From Pseudomonadota bacterium (lineage in GTDB: Bacteria > Pseudomonadota > Gammaproteobacteria > Xanthomonadales > Xanthomonadaceae): a stretch of DNA of 40,392 nucleotides. The stretch lies in NCBI GenBank assembly GCA_963205415.1, contig CAUJJS010000229.1:1-40392 (forward strand). The letters are read 5' to 3'. Of this stretch, positions 1-7,605 are shown piece by piece. The position numbers and the translations under genes are program-made. Positions within the stretch are counted from its first letter, which is position 1; every line of letters begins with the position of its first letter. The notes under the pieces are model-generated. The model ran no database searches. It was given only the letters and a program-made list of their open reading frames with translations, and was not told the origin of the DNA.

Positions 1-60
1 GATCTCATCGACGTGTGGCCGCCCGGGCATTTGGCCGGCGTGAAAATCGAGGTGCAGTGA
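1..60 (+). CDS. C-terminal tail of an unidentified gene, probably molybdenum cofactor related
   Basis: The window opens inside a reading frame that ends with TGA at 58-60. Only 19 residues are visible, ending in GVKIEVQ. The stop shares its last base with the ATG of the moaD-like gene, so the two are translationally coupled and in one operon. The tail loosely resembles the last strand of MoeA domain IV. It is too short to name, and MoaC, MoaA or another cofactor gene cannot be excluded. Confidence 0.6.
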   Translation, partial: DLIDVWPPGHLAGVKIEVQ

Positions 61-320
61 TGAAGTTGGATATCGCCCTGTTTGGCGCATTCCGTGAGTT
101 CGAAGCCCAGGCCCGAGTGCAGGTCGAGGTGCCGGACGACGCCACCGTGGCCGAGGTGCGCGCGGCGCTCTTGGCGCACGGCCAAGCCCATTGGCCCGGA
201 TTTCGTGCCGGCTTGCTGCAACGCTCGGCCTTCGCCAGCCCAAGCCGGGTTTTGCGCGAGAGCGATGCCATCGAAGCCGGCGTGATGCTCACCGTCCTGC
301 CGCCGGTGGGAGGTGGCTGA
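60..320 (+). CDS. moaD: Molybdopterin synthase small subunit MoaD
   Basis: This 86-residue protein has the beta-grasp, ubiquitin-like character of MoaD and ends in GGG. The C-terminal Gly-Gly is the residue pair that is adenylated and turned into a thiocarboxylate, the sulfur donor for making molybdopterin from cyclic pyranopterin monophosphate. The N-terminus (MKLDIALFGAFREF) fits the first strand of the fold. ThiS is an alternative for small Gly-Gly proteins, but moaE follows at once and mobA after it, which settles MoaD. It acts in the cytoplasm as a heterotetramer with MoaE. Confidence 0.92.
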   Translation: MKLDIALFGAFREFEAQARVQVEVPDDATVAEVRAALLAHGQAHWPGFRAGLLQRSAFASPSRVLRESDAIEAGVMLTVLPPVGGG

Positions 321-321
321 C

Positions 322-801
322 ATGAGCGCCCATCACCACGCCATCGTCGATAGCGCACAGGCCAAGATCAACCCGGTCGATGCATTGGATTTCGTTAGCA
401 ATCCGCAATTTGGGGGCTACAACGTTTTCATCGGCCGCGTGCGTCAAGTCAACCAGGGGCGCGAGGTCATCGGCATCAGCTATGACATTTTCGATGCGCT
501 GGCCCAGGTTCATTTCGACGAAGCCATCGCCCGCGCCACGCACGCCTTCGGGCCGAACATCCGCATCTGGCTGGCACACGCCAAGGGTCGCCTGAACGTG
601 GGCGACGTGGCCGTGGTGGTGGCGGTGGGCACCAAACATCGCGATGAAGCCTTTCGCGCCTGCCGGCAGTTGATCGAGGAAGTGAAACACCGCAGCCCGA
701 TCTGGAAGCAGGAACACTACGTCGATGGCAGCAGCGAATGGAGCGAAGGCTGCTCCTTGTGCGAGGAACATGTGCATGAGTCCGGGCACGACCACGCTTG
801 A
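322..801 (+). CDS. moaE: Molybdopterin synthase catalytic subunit MoaE
   Basis: The product is a 159-residue MoaE. The family hallmark KHRSPIWKQE near the C-terminal third holds the lysines that bind and attack the pterin, and GRVRQVNQG matches the conserved N-terminal segment. MoaE accepts sulfur from the MoaD thiocarboxylate to form the dithiolene. The ATG at 322 is chosen over an in-frame GTG at 313 because a GGGAGG ribosome-binding site lies just upstream of 322. The last 26 bases overlap the start of mobA. The Cys- and His-rich tail (CSLCEEHVHESGHDHA) is longer than in many homologues and could bind metal; that last point is inference. Confidence 0.94.
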   Translation: MSAHHHAIVDSAQAKINPVDALDFVSNPQFGGYNVFIGRVRQVNQGREVIGISYDIFDALAQVHFDEAIARATHAFGPNIRIWLAHAKGRLNVGDVAVVVAVGTKHRDEAFRACRQLIEEVKHRSPIWKQEHYVDGSSEWSEGCSLCEEHVHESGHDHA

Positions 802-1381
802 ACTTCCGCCCTTCGCGGCCTTGCTGTTGGCGGGTGGCCGATCTTCCCGCATGGGCCGCGACAAGGCCTCGTTGGAGTGGAACGGCGTATCCCTGTTGGA
901 ACACATGAGCGCGGTCTTGCGCGACGCCGGCGCCACGCGCGTGTGGCGCAGCGGGCCCTTCGAGGGCGTCGATGCGCTGCCCGATCGCATACCCGATCGA
1001 GGCCCGGTCGGCGGTCTGATGAGCTTGGCGCAAGTGGCAGACGATGGCGTCTATCTGGTGGCGCCGGTGGACATGCCACGGCTGGATCACACCTTGCTGC
1101 ATTCGCTGCTGCGTGCGCTGGCCGAGGCGCCTCTACCGGTGCGTGCGGCGCGCTTTGTCGAGCACGCCTTGCCGCTGGCCTTGCGTTTGGATTCAATCAG
1201 CCGAGCACGGATCGTCGAACTGCTCGATGCACCGGCATCCGCACGCTCCTTGCGCGCGCTGCATGCGGGCTTGAGTGGCATCGACGTGCCGCTACCCGCC
1301 ACGGCGCGAGCGCATTTGGCCAGCGCCAACACGCCGCAGGAATGGCAGAGCTTGATTCACAGCCCCAAGGACATCGCATGA
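776..1381 (+). CDS. mobA: Molybdenum cofactor guanylyltransferase MobA
   Basis: MobA transfers GMP from GTP to molybdenum cofactor, giving the bis-MGD form used by DMSO reductase-family enzymes. The nucleotide-binding motif LAGGRSSRMGRDK lies at residues 18-30. A GPVGG loop and APVDMP, with the metal-binding Asp, follow in the usual order for this Rossmann-like nucleotidyltransferase. At 201 residues it is normal for the family. The ATG at 776 is used; another ATG two codons upstream is possible. It overlaps moaE by 26 bases and the next gene by 4, so all are co-transcribed and translationally coupled. Confidence 0.92.
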   Translation: MSPGTTTLELPPFAALLLAGGRSSRMGRDKASLEWNGVSLLEHMSAVLRDAGATRVWRSGPFEGVDALPDRIPDRGPVGGLMSLAQVADDGVYLVAPVDMPRLDHTLLHSLLRALAEAPLPVRAARFVEHALPLALRLDSISRARIVELLDAPASARSLRALHAGLSGIDVPLPATARAHLASANTPQEWQSLIHSPKDIA

Positions 1382-1731
1382 AAATCCAGTTGCAAGAGGA
1401 TCAATGGCGTCTGCGTCTCGATGAAGACGAATTGGCAGCCCTGTGCGCCGGTGAAACGATCGCGTGCCGCAGCCGTTTGCCGCGAGGGCTATCGATCAGT
1501 TTCTTCCTGCACACGCACGACCACACTGATGCCACGGTGCGGGGCGAAAGCGATGGCTGGCACATGGCCGTACCGCGCGCGCCGGTGGTCGAGCTTCAGT
1601 CGCGCCTGCCCGATCGCGATGGTCTGAGTTTTGACCTTGTGCACGACCCCGCCGTGGATTTTCGATTACTGCTGCAAGTGGATGTGCATGACAGCAAACG
1701 CCGGCGGCGGGCGGCGAGCGTGGTCGTTTAG
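1378..1731 (+). CDS. Small conserved-looking protein of unknown function, coupled to mobA
   Basis: The ATG overlaps the mobA stop (ATGA), so this 117-residue protein is the last gene of the molybdenum cofactor operon. It begins MKIQLQEDQWRLRLDEDEL, then alternates short strands and acidic or basic turns. There is no signal peptide, membrane segment or Cys pair, and it ends in a basic stretch (KRRRRAASVVV). The start resembles a family of small uncharacterised proteins that open with MKIR.. and RLRL, but no function is known to me. Its position suggests a role connected with molybdoenzymes, which is inference only. The stop codon abuts a dispersed repeat. Confidence 0.75.
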   Translation: MKIQLQEDQWRLRLDEDELAALCAGETIACRSRLPRGLSISFFLHTHDHTDATVRGESDGWHMAVPRAPVVELQSRLPDRDGLSFDLVHDPAVDFRLLLQVDVHDSKRRRRAASVVV

Positions 1732-1785
1732 CGAGCAACGGAACGCGTCGACGCAACGTCATCGCGAGCGCAGCGAAGCAATCCA
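1731..1785 (+). repeat. 55-bp direct repeat, copy 1
   Basis: This 55-bp unit recurs at 1856-1910 with two mismatches. It starts on the last base of the upstream stop codon and includes the GTCATCGCGAGCG segment typical of dispersed extragenic repeats in Proteobacteria. No coding potential is seen. Confidence 0.85.
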
Positions 1786-1826
1786 TGCGTTTGATTTGCG
1801 AGTGTCTTTCATCGCCCCCATCCCAA

Positions 1827-1850
1827 CCTTCCCCCGCACGCGGGGGAAGG
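1827..1850. terminator. Perfect 10-bp hairpin, possible terminator or repeat core
   Basis: CCTTCCCCCG and CGGGGGAAGG form a perfect stem around a CACG loop, about 95 bases past the stop of the molybdenum operon. No T-run follows on either side. It may act as a transcript-end stabiliser or be part of the repeat block rather than a classical terminator. Confidence 0.5.
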
Positions 1851-1855
1851 GGCAA

Positions 1856-1910
1856 GCGAGCAACGGAACGCGTCGACGCAACGTCATCGCGAGCGTAGCG
1901 AAGCGATCCA
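1856..1910 (+). repeat. 55-bp direct repeat, copy 2
   Basis: This is the second copy of the unit at 1731-1785, 125 bases downstream and differing at two positions. Its right half forms the left arm of the palindromic element at 1883-1964. Confidence 0.85.
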
Positions 1911-1964
1911 GCGCTTTGACACCGAACTTCTGGATGGCCACGGCCCTTCGGGCCTCGCCATGAC
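1883..1964. repeat. REP/MITE-like imperfect palindromic element
   Basis: The left arm starts GTCATCGCGAG and ends CGATCCAG. The right arm at 1930-1964, read in reverse complement, starts GTCATGGCGAG and ends CCATCCAG. Such paired arms are typical of dispersed extragenic palindromes in Proteobacteria. The rest of the 364-base spacer to 2095 shows no gene. It presumably also carries the promoter of the hydrolase gene, which I could not place. Confidence 0.65.
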
Positions 1965-2095
1965 GGTTGGGTGTCAGGTTCATGGCCCGTGGGCACAACG
2001 GAACGGAAAAGGGATTTCGCACGGACGACTTGCTCAGGCTTGGCGTAGCACCAAGGTTCACTTTTCCCACGGCGGTGTTGCGCTAAGGTGAGGGC

Positions 2096-3844
2096 ATGAA
2101 AGCGAAACTTGCCCTGCCTCTTTGTCTGGCGCTCAGCCTCTTGGCCTGCGCGCCGCCCACCGTGAAGCCCATGAATCCCAGCGACGACTTTGGTGTCATC
2201 CGCGAAACCCCTCATCGCGGAGCCGATGATTTGTTGACCGGAGGCCTCGGCATCGACGGGCTGCGAAATGCGAGCGCACCATCGATCGCGGTGGCTGATG
2301 AGCCGACGCCCGCAGAATTGCGACGACGCGCGATCTGGTCGAACTGGCGCGGTATTGCCGACCTGCGTGCGGGCGGTGCTGCGGGCGAGTCGCTGCCGAT
2401 GATTCCCGGGCGCGAGTTCAGCGCCTTCGCCACGCTTGCCGGTGCACGCCAGCCGCATCGCGTGCTGCTGCAATTGCCCGATCAGTTCGATCCGGCCAAG
2501 CCCTGCGTGGTGGTGGCGCCGGCCTCCGGTTCGCGTGGTGTGTACGGTGCCATCGCCGTGGCCGCGCCCTGGGCTTTGCCGCGTGGTTGCGCCGTGGTTT
2601 ACACCGACAAAGGCGCGGGCAGTGATTATGTCGATCTGGCGCAACCGCAGACCACGGCATTGGACGGCAGGCAGGCGTCGGTCGATGGCGTGGGTGGATT
2701 TGCTCCGACGACGAGCGCGAGCTCGGGCATCGCCTTCAAGCACGCCCACTCGCAAGACAATCCGGAAGCCGATTGGGGCCGCCATGTGCATCAGGCTGCG
2801 CAGTTCGGCCTAGCGGTTTTGAATCGCGCCTATCCACAACGCGCCCCGTTCACGGCCGCCAACACCCGCGTCATCGCGGTCGGCATTTCCAACGGCGGCG
2901 GTGCCGTGTTGCGTGCGGCTGAAATCGACGATGAGCTGATTGATGCGGTGGTGGCGGGTGAACCCAATGTCACCGTCGAAGGTCACGGCGCGAGGCCGCT
3001 GTACGACTACGCCACGCTCGCCGCGCGCTTGATGCCCTGCGCGCTATTGGCCCAGGACGATTGGCCCGTGCCGCCCATGCCTGATGGCCTGCGCGCAGCG
3101 GCCACGCAACGTTGCGCGAGTTTGGCGGCACGCGGTGAACTCTCGGGCGCAACGCTTGCGGCCCAAGCCGCCGATGCCCGCGCACAGTTGCTGGCCGCAG
3201 GTTTCGACGAGGCGGCCTTGCATAGCGGCGTCACCACCACCGGCTTTGACCTGTGGCGTGCGGTGGCGGCCACCTATGCCTCGGCTTATGGCCGCTTTGC
3301 CGCTGGCGAACACCCGTGCGGCTACCGGTATGCCCTGCTCAGTGGTGAAGGCGCCGAGCGCCCCTCAAGTGCCAGCGAACGCGCGCTGTGGTGGTCCGAT
3401 GCCAGCGGCATTCCGCCGGGCAATGGCATCGCCCTGATTGACCCCAACCGCAGCGGTGATGATTCCGATCTGGCCGGCCTGGATTGCCTGCGGGCGCTAT
3501 GGACGGGCGATGACGAAAACGCGCGTCGCGTGCAGAAGGGCGTGGCCGAAACCCGCGCCGCGCCGCCGCGTGCGGGCCTGCCGGTGGTGGTCGTGCATGG
3601 CCGCGAGGATGGCCTCATTCCCGTCGCCTTCAGCAGTGCGCCTTACGTGGCCATGGCCCGCGCCGCAGATCGACCCGTCACGTTCTGGTTGATCGACAAG
3701 GCCCAACACTTCGACGCTTTCCTCGCCTTTCCCGATTACGGCCAACGCTACGTGCCATTCCTGCCCAAGGTCCACGCCGCGCTTGATGCGGTGTGGGCCA
3801 AGCTCGACGATCCTGCGATGGCGATCCCGCAGTCGCCACACTGA
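2096..3844 (+). CDS. D-(-)-3-hydroxybutyrate oligomer hydrolase, lipoprotein
   Basis: The 582-residue protein matches the 3-hydroxybutyrate oligomer hydrolase family, which cuts short oligomers released from polyhydroxybutyrate into monomers. The nucleophile is probably Ser265 in GISNGG. The acid and base are likely in HGREDGLIP and AQHFDAF near the C-terminus, an alpha/beta-hydrolase triad order. The N-terminal half carries the family-like stretch VVYTDKGAGSDYVDL. The first 18 residues form a lipoprotein signal with LLAC at the cleavage site (Cys18), so it should be membrane-anchored and face the periplasm. That suits use of oligomers coming from outside the cell. No PHB synthesis gene is nearby. 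Confidence 0.88.
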   Translation: MKAKLALPLCLALSLLACAPPTVKPMNPSDDFGVIRETPHRGADDLLTGGLGIDGLRNASAPSIAVADEPTPAELRRRAIWSNWRGIADLRAGGAAGESLPMIPGREFSAFATLAGARQPHRVLLQLPDQFDPAKPCVVVAPASGSRGVYGAIAVAAPWALPRGCAVVYTDKGAGSDYVDLAQPQTTALDGRQASVDGVGGFAPTTSASSGIAFKHAHSQDNPEADWGRHVHQAAQFGLAVLNRAYPQRAPFTAANTRVIAVGISNGGGAVLRAAEIDDELIDAVVAGEPNVTVEGHGARPLYDYATLAARLMPCALLAQDDWPVPPMPDGLRAAATQRCASLAARGELSGATLAAQAADARAQLLAAGFDEAALHSGVTTTGFDLWRAVAATYASAYGRFAAGEHPCGYRYALLSGEGAERPSSASERALWWSDASGIPPGNGIALIDPNRSGDDSDLAGLDCLRALWTGDDENARRVQKGVAETRAAPPRAGLPVVVVHGREDGLIPVAFSSAPYVAMARAADRPVTFWLIDKAQHFDAFLAFPDYGQRYVPFLPKVHAALDAVWAKLDDPAMAIPQSPH

Positions 3845-3937
3845 AGGCGCGCGCGACAACGCAGGACGCCGACCGGAAACATTCGCTTATCAAGCGTGGC
3901 CCGGATGGCGTATCGTACGCGCATCAAGGAGGCTTCC

Positions 3938-4567
3938 ATGGCGATCGTTCTCTATCACCACCCGTTCTCGCGCGCGGCCAATGTGGTCTGGATGCTCGAA
4001 GAGCTGGCCGTGCCCTACGAATTGAAGTTTGTGGATCTGCTCGCTGGCGCGCAAAAGGCGCCCGAGATCCTCGCCCTCAATGCCATGGGCAAGCTCCCGA
4101 TTCTCACGGATGGCGCGACGTTGGTGACCGAATCGGCCGCGATCGGGCTTTACCTTGCCGATAGGTATGCGCCCGGCACACTGGCCCCGCTGCCCGATGA
4201 TCCGGCACGTGGGACGTATCTGCGATGGTCCTTCTTCTCGCCCTCGGTGATCGAACCTGGGTTGCTTGCGAAGATGCAAGGATGGACCTACAAGGAAGGC
4301 AGTGCTGGCTGGGGTGCCTACGCCACGATGCTGGAGGCGATGGAGGGTGCACTCGCCAATGGCCCCTACGTACTCGGCGAGAAGTTTTCGATGGCCGACA
4401 TGATTTTCGGCGGCACGATCGGCTACATGCTTACCTTTGGCATGCTCGAACCCAGACCCGTTTTCAAAGCCTACGCCGAGCGGCTGGCCGCTCGCCCGGC
4501 ACGCCTGCGCGCCGACGCGATCAATACGCGCAGTTGCGAGGAACACGGCATCCGCCTGCCAAGCTGA
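3938..4567 (+). CDS. Glutathione S-transferase family protein
   Basis: This is a 209-residue soluble protein with the two GST parts. The thioredoxin-like half (about 1-75) has HPFSRAANVVWMLEE at the glutathione-activating position and NAMGKLPIL followed by TESAAI for the cis-Pro and gamma-glutamyl contacts. The helical half carries KFSMADMIFGG, the usual N-capping/hydrophobic staple region. A strong AAGGAGG site lies just upstream of the ATG at 3938, which decides the start over an in-frame ATG at 3896. The substrate is unknown. It stands alone between the hydrolase and a convergent operon, and 4568-4684 holds no clear terminator. Confidence 0.88.
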   Translation: MAIVLYHHPFSRAANVVWMLEELAVPYELKFVDLLAGAQKAPEILALNAMGKLPILTDGATLVTESAAIGLYLADRYAPGTLAPLPDDPARGTYLRWSFFSPSVIEPGLLAKMQGWTYKEGSAGWGAYATMLEAMEGALANGPYVLGEKFSMADMIFGGTIGYMLTFGMLEPRPVFKAYAERLAARPARLRADAINTRSCEEHGIRLPS

Positions 4568-4684
4568 TCCATTCGGAGCGCGACATCCGAGCGTTATTGC
4601 GCCCATGGGCAAGGATGCGTGAAGAAGTGCCCGGAGTGAAGGTATCTGTGCGCCGCTGGTGTGTCGCACAACGCCCCTTGGGGT

Positions 4685-5482
4685 CTAGATGGATTCGGCG
4701 GGCAGTACGTCCCAAAGTTGGTGCAAGCGAGTGAGCCATTCGCCGTGCGATGGGAAGGGCTGGGCATCGATGCAGCGCAGTGGCCAGATACCACCGGAAT
4801 GGCAGGCGAAGGCGCCGTGGAAGGTCGCCAGATCATCAAGCGCGATGCGTTGCTGTCGTTGGTGGCCGCCGATCGTGGTCCATGCGTGTTGCAGCAGGCG
4901 TTCGGTGGTGCCGGCGAGTCTTTCGGCCTGTGGCCAAAGCAGGAGATCGTCGAGCACGAAACCGAGGTTGAAGGTCGGCCCTTCACTGATGCAGTGATCG
5001 CGATTGAGCAACGCGGCGTCATCGAAGCCGTGTCTCACCGCGTGTTGGCGCAGCGCAAACAGATCGAACAGGCCGCTGTGCTTGAGCTGTGGCTGGTAAC
5101 GGGTGTGCGGCAGGCTCATCACCCGCATCGGGGCGTGGCGCCATGGCGTGGGGGGATCGACGAGGATCAGGGTTTCGATCTGTGCCGACACAGGCATGGC
5201 GCGGACGCTGTGATTGCGTGCGGCCACGCTGATACGCACGGCCGCATCGGGTGTCGAGGCCAGCGCCGCACGCAGGTGTGCACGCAGGGCCGCGACATCC
5301 AGTTCCACTGAGAACATCTGCCGGGTGGCGTCGCTCAGGCGTGCCAGATGCAAGGCCAAACCACGCACGGCACCGGCGCGCACCTGCATCGTGGTGAAGT
5401 GGTGGTAGCCGTTGCGGGCAAAGCGAATCAGGGCCGCCGAATCGGCCGGCCGGCCATCGACGAAGGCGCGTGTGTCGCTCAC
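4685..5482 (-). CDS. PLP-dependent class IV aminotransferase (aminodeoxychorismate lyase/branched-chain type)
   Basis: The 265-residue protein has fold-type IV features: [13 protein letters not shown] followed by HLARL near the N-terminus, a catalytic lysine in QLKHSG, and [18 protein letters not shown], the usual region contacting the PLP ring and phosphate. Family members include 4-amino-4-deoxychorismate lyase (PabC), D-amino acid and branched-chain aminotransferases. The exact reaction cannot be read from sequence. Its GTG start overlaps the gloA stop by four bases, so it is the last gene of the bioF-bioH-bioC-gloA operon. PabC-like lyase is the most likely role, which would link it to folate. 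Involvement in biotin synthesis would be speculation. Confidence 0.8.
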   Translation of the reverse strand: MSDTRAFVDGRPADSAALIRFARNGYHHFTTMQVRAGAVRGLALHLARLSDATRQMFSVELDVAALRAHLRAALASTPDAAVRISVAARNHSVRAMPVSAQIETLILVDPPTPWRHAPMRVMSLPHTRYQPQLKHSGLFDLFALRQHAVRHGFDDAALLNRDHCISEGPTFNLGFVLDDLLLWPQAERLAGTTERLLQHAWTTIGGHQRQQRIALDDLATFHGAFACHSGGIWPLRCIDAQPFPSHGEWLTRLHQLWDVLPAESI

Positions 5483-5898
5483 CAGACGCCCGTGTTGGGC
5501 ATCGAGGCCCACGGTTCGGCGGGCGGTAGGCGTTCGCCCTTTTGCAGAAGTTCGATCGAGATCAGGTCGGGCGAACGCACGAAGGCCATGTGGCCGTCGC
5601 GTGGTGGGCGGTTGATGGTCACGCCCATGGCCAGCAAGTGGGCGCAGGTGGCGTAGATGTCGTCCACGGCAAAGGCCAGATGGCCGAAATTGCGGGCATG
5701 GCCGTAGTCTTCGGCGTCGTAGTTGTAGGTCAGTTCGATCTCGGCTTCTGGGCTTTCCGGCGCGGCCAAAAAAATCAGGGTGAAGCGGTGCTCGGGCACG
5801 TCTTTGCGACGGGTTTCGCGCAGGCCCAGACCCTCGCAATAAAACCGCAGCGACGCATCGAGGTCGCGCACGCGAACCATGCTGTGGAGGTATTTCAT
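5479..5898 (-). CDS. gloA: Lactoylglutathione lyase (glyoxalase I)
   Basis: GloA isomerises the methylglyoxal-glutathione hemithioacetal to S-lactoylglutathione. All four expected metal ligands are visible in order: His5 (KYLHSMVRV), Glu in AEIELTYN, His in GHLAFAV and Glu in SIELLQ. The conserved segments [24 protein letters not shown] and the tail [10 protein letters not shown] match glyoxalase I closely. With the ATG at 5898 the first ligand is His5 as in E. coli; an ATG three codons earlier (5907) is also open. It sits between bioC and the aminotransferase gene in one minus-strand operon. Confidence 0.93.
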   Translation of the reverse strand: MKYLHSMVRVRDLDASLRFYCEGLGLRETRRKDVPEHRFTLIFLAAPESPEAEIELTYNYDAEDYGHARNFGHLAFAVDDIYATCAHLLAMGVTINRPPRDGHMAFVRSPDLISIELLQKGERLPPAEPWASMPNTGVW

Positions 5899-5950
5899 GT
5901 GGGGCATCCAGTCTCAGGCTTGGCACGATAACCGATCGCAGTCGCCAAGC

Positions 5951-6775
5951 TCAGTCACGCGGTCTCGGCTTGTATCCCAAGGCCTGCATGTAGGTCACCT
6001 CGACCGTGGCTGGCAGCAGTCCATCGCCGGCACGAAACGTCTCATACAGCCGGGTAGCGGCGGCAAATCTGCCCTTGCCGGTGAGGCTGCGACGGCGTTG
6101 TTGCAAGGCATTGGTGCTGCCGGTGGCGCGCAGTTCCAGCAGGAGTTGCGCCAAGTTCGGATACGTCAGGGTGAAGCGTTCGCTCATCACCACCGGATTG
6201 CGAAAACCCGCCGCCAGCAAGGTGTCGCCGAGCAATTGGCTGCTGGCAAAACCGTGCACGTGGGCACGCTCGGGATCGACGTCGGCAAAGGTCTGCGCCA
6301 GTTCTTGCAAAGTGGCCGGCCCCAGGCCCGAGGCCAGCAGCACACCATCGGGCTTGAGCACCGTGCGCCACTGCAAGGCAAGGCGCGTCATGTCCTCCTG
6401 CCACGGCATGCAGAGGCTGGAAAACACCAAATCAAAACTATGTGGCGCAAAGGGCAAGGCCCGCGCATCGCCTGCGACACACGAAAATCGCGGTCGCCAG
6501 CGACCGGCGGTCTTGCGCGCCATGTGCAACATCGGCAGGGCGGAATCCAGCGCGATCACCTGCGCTCGGGGCCAACGCTGCTTCAAGGCCAAACTGGCCG
6601 TGCCAGGCCCGCAACCCAGATCGAGGATGCGTTCTGGCGCATGGGGCATGGCGTCCAGTTGTTCGAGCAGGCGCCGTTCCACTTCGCGCTGCAATACCGC
6701 GAACTGGGCATAGTGCGGTGCGGCGCGGGCAAAGGCACGGCGCACTTGCAGATGGTCGAGGGCGGGTGCAGGCAT
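5951..6775 (-). CDS. bioC: Malonyl-ACP O-methyltransferase BioC
   Basis: BioC methylates the free carboxyl of malonyl-ACP with S-adenosylmethionine, which lets fatty acid synthase build the pimelate chain of biotin. This 274-residue class I methyltransferase shows RRAFARAAPHYAQFAVLQ at the N-terminus, typical of BioC. The SAM-binding glycine loop ILDLGCGPGT and the acidic end of strand 2 (VIALDSALPML) follow, then DLVFSSLCMPW. The bioH gene lies 44 bases upstream in the same direction, so the pair that starts and ends pimelate synthesis stays together. Confidence 0.92.
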   Translation of the reverse strand: MPAPALDHLQVRRAFARAAPHYAQFAVLQREVERRLLEQLDAMPHAPERILDLGCGPGTASLALKQRWPRAQVIALDSALPMLHMARKTAGRWRPRFSCVAGDARALPFAPHSFDLVFSSLCMPWQEDMTRLALQWRTVLKPDGVLLASGLGPATLQELAQTFADVDPERAHVHGFASSQLLGDTLLAAGFRNPVVMSERFTLTYPNLAQLLLELRATGSTNALQQRRRSLTGKGRFAAATRLYETFRAGDGLLPATVEVTYMQALGYKPRPRD

Positions 6776-6819
6776 GACGCGTGATCAGAACAAAGGCTGC
6801 GCCGCCAGATGATAGTGGC

Positions 6820-7605
6820 TCAAGCGCGTGTCAGTTCGTGAACGGCCTCGGCCACGACCTCGGGGTGCGACAGGAACGGCATGTGGCCGCTGTCCAATTC
6901 GAGATAGCGGGCGTTGCTGCGATGGGCCGCCCATTGCATGGCCTGTGTGCGCACCATTCGATCGCGCCGGCCGGCGATCCAGACGGATGGCAAATCCAGT
7001 GTGGCAAGCTCGTCGCGCAGATCGTGTCGTTGCAACAGTTCAAGCCCCGCGAACACGTGATCCGTGTCGGGTGCGCCGTAACGAAGCACCTCCTCGCGCA
7101 AGGCGTGCAGGGCCGCCGGTGTGATGGCACTGCCACGGGTTTCCAGATCGAGAAAGCCCTCGATCGTGGCGACAAAGCGCCGCTCAAGACCCTCGGCAAA
7201 GGCACGAAACACGGCTTCATCCACACCGTAGGGCCAATCGGGTGCGCGCGTGAATCGTGGGCTGGAGGCGACCATCAACAAGCCGGCAAGGCGCGGCCGA
7301 TGGCGCAGGGCGGCGTGCAAGGCCAGCAAACCCCCCAAGGACCAGCCCAGCCAGATCGCCTGATCGGGCACGCGTTCGATGAGTGCATCGACAAAGGCAT
7401 CGGCTTCGAGTCGGGCGGTGCCGCGACTGCGGCCGTGGCCGGGCAGATCGACACTGTAAAGGCAGTGCGATGCCGACAAGTGTTCGCGCAGGTTCGCAAA
7501 TATGCCGGAGTGCAGTGCCCAACCGTGGAAGAGCACGAGCGGCGGACCATGGCCTTCGACCGCGATGTGGAGCGGTGCTGAACCCATCGTGCTGGCGAGG
7601 CTCAC
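6820..7605 (-). CDS. bioH: Pimeloyl-ACP methyl ester carboxylesterase BioH
   Basis: BioH removes the methyl group that BioC added, ending chain growth at pimeloyl-ACP. The 261-residue alpha/beta hydrolase has FHGWALHSGIF at the oxyanion region, the nucleophile Ser89 in GWSLGG, Asp215 in AGRRDRM and His241 in SGHMPF. That is a complete triad at BioH-like positions. A GTG at 7605 overlaps the bioF stop by four bases; an ATG at 7587 is an alternative start without the overlap. Coupling to bioF and the following bioC indicates one transcript. Confidence 0.92.
   Translation of the reverse strand: MSLASTMGSAPLHIAVEGHGPPLVLFHGWALHSGIFANLREHLSASHCLYSVDLPGHGRSRGTARLEADAFVDALIERVPDQAIWLGWSLGGLLALHAALRHRPRLAGLLMVASSPRFTRAPDWPYGVDEAVFRAFAEGLERRFVATIEGFLDLETRGSAITPAALHALREEVLRYGAPDTDHVFAGLELLQRHDLRDELATLDLPSVWIAGRRDRMVRTQAMQWAAHRSNARYLELDSGHMPFLSHPEVVAEAVHELTRA

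Noticed and set aside
60-320. ThiS instead of MoaD
   Set aside because: Both end in Gly-Gly, but moaE and mobA follow directly and no thiamine gene is present.
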